Shown: positions 8,270 through 16,489 of the stretch, one piece after another
Position numbering within the stretch: the first letter of the stretch is position 1
Layout: each line of letters begins with the position of its first letter
NCBI GenBank assembly: GCA_017961325.1
Contig: JAGCXM010000041.1
Location: 1 to 36,883, forward strand
DNA length: 36,883 nt
Direction: 5' to 3'
Origin: a bacterium
GTDB lineage: Bacteria > UBP6 > UBA1177
The notes under the pieces: model-generated
Told to the model about the DNA's origin: nothing
The model's database searches: none
The model's input: the letters and a program-made list of their open reading frames with translations, nothing else
Position numbers and translations under genes: made by a program

Positions 8270-10039
8270 ATGAAGAATTTGGCAACAATGTTTTCGGTTC
8301 TCCTGCTGCTTGTGTTTGCAGTTTCTTGCAGCAATTCGACAACCCGGACCGGGACTGTTGACGACGATCCGATGGATAATGAACGGAACGATAATGAACA
8401 GAGTGACGCGGAAAATGACGATTCCGCCAGCGGTTCAGACGATGACGGTGACGATTCCGCCAGCGGCGGGGAAAACAACGGCACTACGCCCGGCAACAAC
8501 AATAAAATCGTTGAGAATCTTGAATTTGAATCGGGCTTTTTCTTTGTTGAAGGCGTAGAATATTCACTTAAATCGCGTTCTGACAAAACAGGAAAGGCGA
8601 TGATATGGTATAATTTCCAGCCGGCTGACGAGAATCCCGAAGAAAAACCGCTTTTTGTCTTTTACAACGGCGGGCCGGGTTCGGCGTCAGCGATCGTTTT
8701 TCTATACAACACTGCAAAAAGAACCGGTGATCAGGCGTTTTCCGAAGACGGTTTCGCCGAAAACGGTTCGAGTTGGACGCAGCTCGGAAATCTGCTTTAT
8801 GTCGATGCGCGTCAGACCGGATTTTCTTACGGCATAATAGACGATCCTGAAGACAGAAACGAAAGAAGAACCTATTTTTCGACTTCAAACTTCAACGTTT
8901 TTGCCGATGCGGCTGATTTCATCCGCGTCATTCTGCGCTTTTTGAAAACACATCCGGCGCTTGAATCGAATCCCGTCATTCTTGCCGGCGAAAGTTACGG
9001 CGGAACGAGATCAACGGCGATTCTCAACATTCTTCTCAATGTTGCCGATTATGCGGAAAACAACAGGGTTTTCTACGACGAAACGCTTTTCGAGGAAATA
9101 GCGGCCCATTTCAAAAGAATTGATTCAAATGTCAGCGGAATGCCTTCGAAAGAGGATGTCGCAAAACAGTTCGGCAGACAGATCATGATTCAGCCGCTCA
9201 TTGCCGGAAACGAACAGTTTGAAGCGGAAGGCGAACTTCTCGAACGTGATGACAGTCCGCTTTACGTCGTTCAGGATGAAACTGGAGTAAAATTCAACAA
9301 ATGCAGCGGTTTTAATTGTAATAAGCACAACAATGCGCTGATCTATATACAGCGTGCCGGACGCGATATTTACTCTTACCGCAGGCCTTACAACTGGCTT
9401 TTCGACTACACCGATGTTGCGACTGCGAAAATGCTGCATATGCCTATGTTTGAAGAGTTTATTCTGAATGATCCGCGCAAAATCGACGAACTTTACGCCG
9501 AGAACAGGACCGGTGTTTTCAGATATGCCGATGTTCCCAACTTATGCTCGAGAAATCTGACGGATGCTGCTTTTGCGGATCTTCCGGAAATTGAACGGAT
9601 CGTTTTGAAAAACCGCATCGTGCAGAGAAATCTGAAACCGCTTTCAACCGGAAATCTTGAAAGCGTTTTCGGTGATTTGCAGGCGTATGACGAATACTTC
9701 GTTGATTTGAACTACGACATAAATTCGGCGTTTTACAGCGGGGCGGTAAGCCATTATGACACGGTGAACGGCGAAATGTTCCTTGAAAACATAAAGAGCG
9801 TGAAAACTTTCATAACTCAGGCGGAAGAGGACATCATAATTTATGCGAAAGGTATTCCGGAATCCCTCAAGAGTTTCAACGGTGTTTCTGGCGTAACGGT
9901 CAAAGACGACTCTTTTACAGTCAACTTTTCGGACGGTCAAAACGTCGAAGTTACATTCCCGTTTTATCCCGAAAGTTCGCACAGCGTTTCCGTAAATCAG
10001 CCGGCTAAGTTCTTCAACGATGTCAGAAACTGGCTTTAA
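8270..10039 (+). CDS. S10 serine carboxypeptidase-like lipoprotein
   Basis: A 589-residue protein with a lipoprotein signal (VFAVSC, Cys20) and an Asp/Asn/Ser-rich linker to about residue 80. It then has a peptidase S10 alpha/beta-hydrolase domain: FVFYNGGPGSASA (oxyanion region), LLYVDARQTGFSYG, and GESYGG with nucleophile Ser242. The presumed catalytic Asp is D521 (AEEDIIIY) and the His is H571 (SSHSVSVNQPAKFF), both at the expected C-terminal places. S10 enzymes cleave C-terminal residues, usually at acidic pH, or act as acyltransferases. All triad residues appear present, although the usual GxxD before the Asp is altered. It is probably tethered at the outer surface or in the periplasm. 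AGGAG precedes the ATG. Confidence 0.9.
   Translation: MKNLATMFSVLLLLVFAVSCSNSTTRTGTVDDDPMDNERNDNEQSDAENDDSASGSDDDGDDSASGGENNGTTPGNNNKIVENLEFESGFFFVEGVEYSLKSRSDKTGKAMIWYNFQPADENPEEKPLFVFYNGGPGSASAIVFLYNTAKRTGDQAFSEDGFAENGSSWTQLGNLLYVDARQTGFSYGIIDDPEDRNERRTYFSTSNFNVFADAADFIRVILRFLKTHPALESNPVILAGESYGGTRSTAILNILLNVADYAENNRVFYDETLFEEIAAHFKRIDSNVSGMPSKEDVAKQFGRQIMIQPLIAGNEQFEAEGELLERDDSPLYVVQDETGVKFNKCSGFNCNKHNNALIYIQRAGRDIYSYRRPYNWLFDYTDVATAKMLHMPMFEEFILNDPRKIDELYAENRTGVFRYADVPNLCSRNLTDAAFADLPEIERIVLKNRIVQRNLKPLSTGNLESVFGDLQAYDEYFVDLNYDINSAFYSGAVSHYDTVNGEMFLENIKSVKTFITQAEEDIIIYAKGIPESLKSFNGVSGVTVKDDSFTVNFSDGQNVEVTFPFYPESSHSVSVNQPAKFFNDVRNWL
8416..8466 (+). repeat. Direct 18-bp repeat in the S10 lipoprotein linker
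   Basis: An identical 18-base unit (TGACGATTCCGCCAGCGG) occurs at 8416-8433 and 8449-8466, 33 bases apart and in frame. It encodes a repeated DDSASG segment of the acidic linker. Confidence 0.8.
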
Positions 10040-10059
10040 ATTTAGAATTCATTGTAATT

Positions 10060-10088
10060 TTGCATAAATCGGCGATTTAATGTATAAG
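10060..10088 (+). promoter_or_regulatory. Candidate promoter for the small lipoprotein gene
   Basis: TTGCAT (10060-10065) and TATAAG (10083-10088) with a 17-base spacer, about 40 bases before the start codon at 10129. A short palindrome (TAAATCG/CGATTTA) lies in the spacer. Predicted by eye from consensus only. Confidence 0.4.
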
Positions 10089-10128
10089 CGTTGCGATAGT
10101 TGTTTGGTTTGATAAAAAGGAGAGCAAA

Positions 10129-10650
10129 ATGAAAAAACTTATGTTGCTTTTGATTATTTTTTCGATGTTTATGACCGTTTCCTGCAACAAAAAGATGATT
10201 AAGGGGACAAATATCGAGGAAACGCCCGATTCAAAGGAGATTCTGACTGTTTTCGGCTATTATATGAAAGGATTCAAAGAGCAGAATCCCGATATTTTCT
10301 TGGAGTATATTTCCAAAAATTATTACGACACGAACGGAACGGACGAGGCCGGTGACGATATTGATTACGACAAACTTGTAGAGATTCTCAAATCCGATGC
10401 GTATCACAGCCTGGAAAAGGTGAACATCACCTGCATAATCAAGGATCTTCTGTTCGATGACGATAGCAGGGAGCGGGCGAGGCTGCTGTTCTTCTTTGAA
10501 GTCCGTTTCAAGATGAAAAGTTCTGTTCCTCCGGCTGAGGAAAACGCTTTCACCCAGCCGGACGGAATGACGAATCACAAGGTTTCAGAGAACAACCAGA
10601 TGAAATTCGTCAAAGAAGACGGCAAGTGGAAAATCGTCAGCGGAATTTAG
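10129..10650 (+). CDS. Small lipoprotein with an NTF2-like domain
   Basis: A 173-residue product with a lipoprotein signal (MKKLMLLLIIFSMFMTVSC, Cys19). The mature part reads like a SnoaL/NTF2-like cone fold: an opening helix with a YYMKGFKEQNPDIFLEYIS segment, central strands, and the closing MKFVKEDGKWKIVSGI, the typical last strand of these domains. No catalytic function can be assigned. AGGAGAG precedes the ATG. Its stop codon overlaps by four bases the stop of the convergent membrane-protein gene. Confidence 0.75.
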   Translation: MKKLMLLLIIFSMFMTVSCNKKMIKGTNIEETPDSKEILTVFGYYMKGFKEQNPDIFLEYISKNYYDTNGTDEAGDDIDYDKLVEILKSDAYHSLEKVNITCIIKDLLFDDDSRERARLLFFFEVRFKMKSSVPPAEENAFTQPDGMTNHKVSENNQMKFVKEDGKWKIVSGI

Positions 10651-11558
10651 AGCAAAACCCTTTTCACGAATATTATTCCCAAAGAAATAATCAGTGAGAC
10701 AGTCCCGAAAAACAGCGGGAAAAAGCGGTTCCCGGGAAGATTTGTCCCTTCATGCAGCAGAACCGCCGAAACAACGGTCGTTGTGCAGACTACTGACAGC
10801 AGGATGAAATCGGCGATGTTCGGCTGTTTCTGCAAAAAGCCGAGAATGTTTAACGATATAATCAGTCCGGCGCACAATGCGGCAAGCAAAAGTTTTTTGT
10901 TGCGCTTGAAAAGTTCAATGATTTCCGGCATAAAACATATGGAAAACGCGATAACCGCAGCTGTAAAATATACAAGTGACAGGAAAATGTGATTCTTGAA
11001 AATCGTGTTTATCGGGAAGTATGCTTTTGTATGAGGTGCTACGCCGAAAAGTTGCATGCCGGCTAGAAACATACTGCCGTAAAAGCCTATTATTATGTTT
11101 AAAAACGTTCTTAAAATGCTGCGGGAAACGATGTAGCTCAGTACTGCGAACGCAATAAGCAGGGCAATCATTTCAAAGAAGAAATAGCTGTCCTGTGTGC
11201 TGAATCTGTATAGCGTTAAAATATCCAGCAGCGCTTTAGAGAAGTCGCCGCGCAGATACTGGAGTTTTATCGGAGTTCCCTCAATCCATGCGTGGACAAG
11301 CGGAATGTAAATGATAGGACTTAAAAGTGCAAGGTATTGAATTTTATCGACTTTTAGCCCGAGAATATAGCGTGCGCACAATGCGAAATAAAAGAAAACG
11401 AAAGTAAACCACATGGAGTGGTGAGTTGCCACGAAATATGAAAAGAACGGTGTTCTGGCAAACACTTCAGTTTCAAGATAAACTCTTGATAATATTACCA
11501 TAAACAGGAATATAAAAAAAAGGCTCTCTGGGATTTTACCTGGTTTTATGCTTTTCAT
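10647..11558 (-). CDS. Polytopic membrane protein of the VTC/TolC operon, unknown family
   Basis: A 303-residue hydrophobic protein with about nine predicted membrane helices. The ATG at 11558 (MKSIKPGKIPESLFF) is preferred over a start at 11606 because GAGG lies just upstream and the earlier start would run far into the DUF4956 gene. The few charged loops include THHSMW (between early helices) and HAWIEGTP. I recognise no family. It is the last gene of the five-gene operon, seven bases after the DUF4956 gene, so it is probably a partner of the VTC/DUF4956 pair in the inner membrane, for instance part of a channel. No terminator is needed for its convergent neighbour, because the two stops overlap. 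Confidence 0.75.
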   Translation of the reverse strand: MKSIKPGKIPESLFFIFLFMVILSRVYLETEVFARTPFFSYFVATHHSMWFTFVFFYFALCARYILGLKVDKIQYLALLSPIIYIPLVHAWIEGTPIKLQYLRGDFSKALLDILTLYRFSTQDSYFFFEMIALLIAFAVLSYIVSRSILRTFLNIIIGFYGSMFLAGMQLFGVAPHTKAYFPINTIFKNHIFLSLVYFTAAVIAFSICFMPEIIELFKRNKKLLLAALCAGLIISLNILGFLQKQPNIADFILLSVVCTTTVVSAVLLHEGTNLPGNRFFPLFFGTVSLIISLGIIFVKRVLL

Positions 11559-11565
11559 TGCAGCC

Positions 11566-12252
11566 TCAAAGTTCGACGGTCGTCTCCTGCAGCAGGAGCG
11601 CGACATTTTGCATTGCGGGAATTTCTTCCTTCAACTCTTTAACCAGTTCTTCGGAAGTCGTTTTCGGCTTCATTTTGATGTGGTAGGCGTATTCAAGCCT
11701 TTCGCCGACGGCGATTTCCTTCAAAGTGATAAGCGCGAAAACCTTGCAGTGTTTTTTCAGAATTTCACCCATTTTCTGAATGTCGAGTTCGCTTGTCGCA
11801 ATGTTGAAACGTAAAATTCCGTCAAAGTATGATGCCTTGCTGACCTGAGAAAAATAGAGAACGAATGCCGCGATGTCGAAAAATATAATCCCTACGAAGG
11901 CCATAAGATAGGCGCCGATTCCGCAGGCGATTCCGCTAGACAACGCGGCGAACATAAAAATAATGTCTCGCGGATCCTTGAAATTCGTTCTGAAACGGAT
12001 GATCGAAAGGGCGCCCAAAGTTCCTATTCCCGTTGCAACGCTGTCGCCGATAGCATGCATTATCGTTGCCGTTATGATTGAAACAAGCATCAGCGCCTGA
12101 ACGAAGTTTCTCGAATAGGAAAGGCCGCGGAAAGTTTTTATGTAAGTCAGGCCTACAGAAACTGAAAGAATGAACGCAAGTGCTGCCGCAAAAATCACGC
12201 TGAGCGGTGAAAGCGGCGAAGAAGAAAGGTTGTTCGTCAGGAAATCAGTCAT
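11566..12252 (-). CDS. DUF4956 membrane protein
   Basis: A 228-residue protein with about four membrane helices and a soluble C-terminal domain. The conserved core LGALSIIRFRTNFKDPRDIIFMFAAL (about residues 78-103) is the hallmark of DUF4956, a family frequently encoded next to VTC-domain polyphosphate polymerases. The C-terminal half (about 150-228) resembles a small ferredoxin-like regulatory fold ending TSEELVKELKEEIPAMQNVAL. The ATG at 12252 is chosen because GGAG stands at proper distance. It overlaps the VTC stop by eight bases; upstream in-frame ATGs at 12264 and 12276 are possible. Its biochemical function is not established; co-occurrence suggests it handles the VTC product or its precursor at the membrane. 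Confidence 0.88.
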   Translation of the reverse strand: MTDFLTNNLSSSPLSPLSVIFAAALAFILSVSVGLTYIKTFRGLSYSRNFVQALMLVSIITATIMHAIGDSVATGIGTLGALSIIRFRTNFKDPRDIIFMFAALSSGIACGIGAYLMAFVGIIFFDIAAFVLYFSQVSKASYFDGILRFNIATSELDIQKMGEILKKHCKVFALITLKEIAVGERLEYAYHIKMKPKTTSEELVKELKEEIPAMQNVALLLQETTVEL

Positions 12253-13069
12253 ATATTTCTCCATAGTTTGAAACATTATACCAGATGTTTTCAGGTTTGT
12301 TGTTCAATATCATACGCCTCATTCCGTAGCGGAATTTTGAAAACGCCAGAGACTTCAAATCAAACGTTTTCACAAGATCGACCATCCAGAGCGGAAGATT
12401 TGCTACAGAACCTTTTAGCTCGAGAATGCACTGTGCCTCCGTTCCGAAAATATTGGAAGTGTCATAGCTTTCCATCTGTTCTTTCGGCGGACGGATATTG
12501 AAAGAGCGTTCTTCGACAGCCTTGAAATTGGCATCAAAAGTGACTCTTGCGTATTCGTCGGTTTCGCTTATCCACGCCATCCGGTCGTATTGTGTCAGAA
12601 TTTTCGGCTCGGCGTTGTATGAGAGTGCGAGGTATTGAAACATATCCATATTTTTTGCATTAGTTCCGGTAAGACCGAATTCTTCCGAAGCTTTTAGAGA
12701 GTAAAAAACCTTTTCAATGTCGTCGCAGTTCAGTTTTACCCTGTATTTTTTTCTGTTTTCGCCGAATTTGCACTTGATTTCCCAGAAGTATGGCGGTTCG
12801 GGATTTTCGCCGTAAGATCGGATCCGCATATTGAAGCGGTTTTCCTTTTTTTCCAGACGGTTTTTCAAGAAAGTGTAGAACGGCGTGTCGAAATAAAGGT
12901 TGTTTATCCTGTAAAACTGGTTCGGCGAAGTCTCGGAATATTTGTCGAGAAAACAGTAGGCTTTGACGAAGTCCGAAATCGGCCTGATCATATCGCGGGA
13001 AATGTGGTATTTGTATTCGAAACGCTGTAAGACGGACGGAATTTCGGTCTGTGTGCTGGTTTTGCTCAT
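12245..13069 (-). CDS. VTC-domain polyphosphate polymerase
   Basis: Predicted to polymerise the gamma-phosphate of ATP into polyphosphate, as the yeast VTC4 catalytic domain and its bacterial relatives do. The 274-residue product is essentially the isolated tunnel domain. It has the N-terminal RFEYKYHI (16-23), the basic strand MRIRSYG, EIKCKFGENRKKYRV, YDRMAW, ARVTFDANF, CILELKG and the closing KFRYGMRRM. These supply the ring of Lys/Arg residues and the acidic metal ligands of the tunnel, so the enzyme looks active. No transmembrane segment is present; the partner DUF4956 protein probably brings it to the membrane. ATGA overlaps link it to the preceding TolC-like gene. Confidence 0.9.
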   Translation of the reverse strand: MSKTSTQTEIPSVLQRFEYKYHISRDMIRPISDFVKAYCFLDKYSETSPNQFYRINNLYFDTPFYTFLKNRLEKKENRFNMRIRSYGENPEPPYFWEIKCKFGENRKKYRVKLNCDDIEKVFYSLKASEEFGLTGTNAKNMDMFQYLALSYNAEPKILTQYDRMAWISETDEYARVTFDANFKAVEERSFNIRPPKEQMESYDTSNIFGTEAQCILELKGSVANLPLWMVDLVKTFDLKSLAFSKFRYGMRRMILNNKPENIWYNVSNYGEIYD

Positions 13070-14304
13070 TCGGTTTTTCCGTAGAGAAAGTTTCTGCCGT
13101 TTTCATCTTCATACATTCCCGAAAGATAGGCTAAATTTATGTATCTTTCGTAGATTTTAAGTTCCAGTTCCGCCATTTTGAGCTCTTTTTTCAGGATTCG
13201 TTCCTTTAATTTGATGATCATCAGCGGATTTACCCCTTCGATCGAGGAATATTTTGACATTATGCCGCTTTTTTCCACTTTTTTCTTTCTTTCTGCAAGC
13301 ACTCTGTACTGCCTGATTTCACGCTTCAACATTATCAGGGCGCTGCGGATTTCCGCCTTTTTGATTCGGCTCTGAGTGTCAAACTCGGAAGTTTCTTCCA
13401 ATGATTTCAGATGTTTTTTCAAAATTGAAGTCTGATTGTTCTTGAATCCTGGAATCGAAATCGCAAAACCTATGGAAAATCCGCGTGAAGGTCTGTCATT
13501 GCGGTTTTCGGTGTCGTATTCAATTGCAATGTATTTCAGCCAGTCCCTCTCCTTCGCCTCTTCAAGTGCGATTTCGTTCCGTGCAACTATCGCCCTCAGC
13601 GTCTGCAGATCGGATTCCGTCTTTGAAGCGCCGGAAATCTCACCGAGCGAATCGGCGAATTCTTCGATTCCATCTATCGAGATGATTCTTTCTTTATCGA
13701 AAACGGGTTTTTTTTCTGAATTCATATCGCTTCGGACGGTGTTTTCTATCGATTCGACCGTTGATTCAAGTTCGATTTTTTTCATTTCAAAGTCGGTGAT
13801 TTTGTCTTCGATATCCATTTTGTCGATTTCGGTCGTTTCGGCAGTCATCGCTCCGATTTTTTCGGTGACGGAAAGCTTGTCTTCAAGCAGTTCCTGCATC
13901 GAATAGATGAGTTTCAGTTCTTTTTTGTGCTGAATGTAGTAAACTATCGCGCTGTATCTTTCAAGCAGAACTTCTGAACGTGCTGATTTGTATCCTAGTC
14001 TGTAGATATTCTGCGAGTTTTTGATGAATTCGCGGGTGGCTTTCGTTTCGCCGAAACCCCTGAAATAGAGGCGCAGAGCGTAAGTCTGCTCAAGAATGTC
14101 GAAATTTCCCGTTTCACTTCTGAATTCAAGATTTTTTACCCACGGCGTGTTGCTGTAACTTTCAAAAGAATCAGACAAATTTTTTTTTGATGTGATACGC
14201 GGATCATTTTTTGCCGATTCGATGTATTCGGCAATCGTAAGATCTTCACAAAAAACAAGCTGAGCAAAGAAAAGTATGAAAAAAATCGGTGGAAAACGCT
14301 TCAT
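13066..14304 (-). CDS. TolC-like outer-membrane efflux protein
   Basis: A 412-residue protein with a signal peptide (MKRFPPIFFILFFAQLVFC, then EDLTIAEYIESA, the usual TolC-family opening). Long heptad-rich helices follow at roughly residues 90-215 and 270-400, as in the periplasmic tunnel of TolC trimers, with short strand-like segments (YALRLYFRGFG, IGFAISIPGF) for the barrel. The family normally forms a continuous duct across the outer membrane. It sits directly after the membrane fusion protein gene (ATGA overlap), the classic adaptor-channel pairing. No ABC, RND or MFS pump gene is in the operon. Sequence similarity to classical TolC is low, so the specific subfamily is uncertain. Confidence 0.8.
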   Translation of the reverse strand: MKRFPPIFFILFFAQLVFCEDLTIAEYIESAKNDPRITSKKNLSDSFESYSNTPWVKNLEFRSETGNFDILEQTYALRLYFRGFGETKATREFIKNSQNIYRLGYKSARSEVLLERYSAIVYYIQHKKELKLIYSMQELLEDKLSVTEKIGAMTAETTEIDKMDIEDKITDFEMKKIELESTVESIENTVRSDMNSEKKPVFDKERIISIDGIEEFADSLGEISGASKTESDLQTLRAIVARNEIALEEAKERDWLKYIAIEYDTENRNDRPSRGFSIGFAISIPGFKNNQTSILKKHLKSLEETSEFDTQSRIKKAEIRSALIMLKREIRQYRVLAERKKKVEKSGIMSKYSSIEGVNPLMIIKLKERILKKELKMAELELKIYERYINLAYLSGMYEDENGRNFLYGKTE

Positions 14305-16370
14305 ATTCTGCCCAAATTCAGAAATTTCGAGTTTTCATTCTGACCTAGATCGAAAAATATGAAAAAATTTTTGTTTTCATCAACGGCAATCCCTTCGGGT
14401 TTAAGTTCCGGAAAGTCTTTCAAAATGGTGCTTTTTCCGTTTTTGAACCTGTAAAAACCGCCGCATTTTTCGTTAGTACAGGAAGCAGTGAAGAAAAATT
14501 CCTCTTTTGAAATCATGTAAATATCTGAAATTCTTCGTTCTTTCGGCAAATCTTCAATAAATGAAAGCTTCAGCTGATTTTCGGACAGTTTTCTTTCCGC
14601 AAAAATTTCGGCGTAGTCGGAAATCTCTAAAATCACCACCTTTCCTTTAAAAAGCGGATTCTTGAATGCAACGAAAAGCGAGTTCCCGAGAACCGACATT
14701 CCTTCAATATCGATTGATTTTCCTAAGATTCCGCTTTTCAGAAATTCAGCCGCGTCCGAGTTTGATTTTTCGGCAAAATCTTTAAGGATTCCGTAAAAAT
14801 CGACCGGTTTTTCAAGTTTTGCCGAATTATCCGAAACGGTGATTCTTGCCAGAATTCTTCTTTCGGGTTTAAGCTTTCCTTTTTTGGAATAGCTTAGCGA
14901 CGACATGATAAGATATGAATTCCCCGACTCTTTTGCTATCGATTCCAAATCATTGATTTTATTGAAATTTTCAATTAGAACTCTTTCCGCTTTTCCGTTT
15001 TTGTCAACCGAAAAAACAATCGGGGTTTTCCTTTCGGTTTCATCCGAAACGACGAGGAATCTGCCGGTTTCAGTAACGAAAACCGCACCTGACGCCTCTA
15101 TTTTCACCGATTCTCCCGAAACAATGCTTTTAAGCCCTTCGCCATTTTGGAGATGGGACGGGGTGAGGTTAGTGTCTCCCTTGCCGTTCCGAAGAGATGT
15201 TTCCTGAAACGTCCCGCTTTCTTCCGTTTTTTGAGGTTTATTCAGTTTTTTTTTATCTCTTTCTTGAGCGGAAAGTTTGGAATGCGGGAACGAAAAAAGT
15301 GATTCCGCGACTCTTTCAAATCCGTTTCTGCCGCCTGAAATCGTCACTTTTTCACCCAAAATGAAGCCGTTGTTTTCGGGAATCTTCACGATGATCTCCC
15401 TGCCCCAGATCTCGATGTTCGGATTTTTCAGAAGACGCGCCGGAAGCGGGACTATCCTTCCTCCGAGCCCTGTTACGATGCCGTGAACCGGCTCGTTAGC
15501 GTTTGCCGACGAAATCGTTACTTTGTCTCCGGTTTTTATAACCGAAAACTGCGATTCAGGAATGTAACCTTTGACGAACGACGGTTCTTTGTTGACTATC
15601 GAAAGAATCGGGCTGTATGCCGCTATTTTTTCACCGCCCTTGAAAAAAATCTTTTCGCCGTTGCCGTTTTTTACGAAAACGCTGCCGACGATTCCTTCAA
15701 AAGGTGCGTAAAGCGCCATGTTTGAATTCTGTTTTTCAAGTGATTCTAGTTCTGCTTGGAGTTTCTCCGCTTCGACATCTTCCGGAGTTCCGCCGCCTTC
15801 TAGCATTTTTTTATACATTCTGTTGATTTCGGCGAACTCTTTTTTCCGCTCTTCCATAGCCGACTGCAGTGATTCAATCTGAATTTCTACCGGATTTTTC
15901 GTAGAATCGGATGAGTTCGTAATTTTAACGCTTTTAAGCCCGCCGGAAAGCTCTCTGTTGATTTTAAGCTGGTTTTCGAGAGTCTTTATCTGCGTTTTGA
16001 GTTCGCTCGTAACGGCGCGTTCAGCCGCTTTGTTCTGGAGTATTTTCGATTTGATTTCAGCTTCGCTCATTCCCCGTTTCGTCTGAATCTGAAGAAGCTG
16101 CGTACGGATGTCGGCGATTCTGAGCGTCAGTTCCTGACTTTCGAGTTCTGCGAGTTTCTGCCCTTCGGAAACGGAATCGCCTTCCATAACCAGAATCTTT
16201 TTTATGCTTACGGAAGTGTCTGAATTTATTATTGTTTCATTTGATTCGGCAAATCCCTGGAAAGTCGTTGTCTCATCTCCGGCATATATGATTATACCGA
16301 CAACGACGGCAGTTAAAACGGCAACGAATGAGAGTAGAAGAGTCAGTCCCTGAATTTTAGTATTGTACAA
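14301..16370 (-). CDS. HlyD-type membrane fusion protein fused to a DUF3616-like propeller
   Basis: A 689-residue two-part protein. Residues 1-350 form a periplasmic adaptor: an N-terminal membrane helix (8-30), first lipoyl half (about 48-78, EGDSVSEGQKLAELES), coiled-coil hairpin (80-215), second lipoyl half (220-232, LYAPFEGIVGSVF) and a beta-barrel region to about 345. A polar linker (365-415) leads to a C-terminal domain (about 420-689) resembling the DUF3616/strictosidine-synthase-like propeller, with the repeated motifs EASGAVF...GRFLVVSDET, DIEGMSVLGNSLFVAFKNPL and KPEGIAVDENKNFFIFFD. Standard adaptors end after the barrel, so the fusion is unusual. The start is a TTG at 16370 with GAGGG nine bases upstream. 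A promoter precedes it and the operon continues with TolC, VTC and DUF4956 genes. Confidence 0.8.
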   Translation of the reverse strand: MYNTKIQGLTLLLSFVAVLTAVVVGIIIYAGDETTTFQGFAESNETIINSDTSVSIKKILVMEGDSVSEGQKLAELESQELTLRIADIRTQLLQIQTKRGMSEAEIKSKILQNKAAERAVTSELKTQIKTLENQLKINRELSGGLKSVKITNSSDSTKNPVEIQIESLQSAMEERKKEFAEINRMYKKMLEGGGTPEDVEAEKLQAELESLEKQNSNMALYAPFEGIVGSVFVKNGNGEKIFFKGGEKIAAYSPILSIVNKEPSFVKGYIPESQFSVIKTGDKVTISSANANEPVHGIVTGLGGRIVPLPARLLKNPNIEIWGREIIVKIPENNGFILGEKVTISGGRNGFERVAESLFSFPHSKLSAQERDKKKLNKPQKTEESGTFQETSLRNGKGDTNLTPSHLQNGEGLKSIVSGESVKIEASGAVFVTETGRFLVVSDETERKTPIVFSVDKNGKAERVLIENFNKINDLESIAKESGNSYLIMSSLSYSKKGKLKPERRILARITVSDNSAKLEKPVDFYGILKDFAEKSNSDAAEFLKSGILGKSIDIEGMSVLGNSLFVAFKNPLFKGKVVILEISDYAEIFAERKLSENQLKLSFIEDLPKERRISDIYMISKEEFFFTASCTNEKCGGFYRFKNGKSTILKDFPELKPEGIAVDENKNFFIFFDLGQNENSKFLNLGRI

Positions 16371-16408
16371 GATGAAAAACCCTCAATTTAAAAAAGCAAA
16401 AACAAGAT

Positions 16409-16437
16409 TTTATAGGGTAAACCGTTGCTTTTGTAAA
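16409..16437 (-). promoter_or_regulatory. Promoter of the five-gene MFP-TolC-VTC operon
   Basis: On the minus strand TTTACA (16437-16432) and TATAAA (16414-16409) have a 17-base spacer. The leader before the TTG start codon at 16370 would be about 30 bases. No other promoter-like site is needed, because all five genes overlap or nearly touch. Confidence 0.55.
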
Positions 16438-16457
16438 GTTTTTTATGTTAGAGGTGG

Positions 16458-16475
16458 TGTCAGGTTTTGCTGACA
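16458..16475 (-). terminator. Hairpin after the histidine kinase gene
   Basis: TGTCAG (16458-16463) and CTGACA (16470-16475) with a six-base loop lie just downstream of... the start region shared between operons, i.e. upstream of the kinase stop at 16490 on the map and 3' to it in transcription. No T-run follows on the minus strand, so it is only a possible mRNA 3' end structure. Confidence 0.25.
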
Positions 16476-16489
16476 GCTTTCAAAATTTT

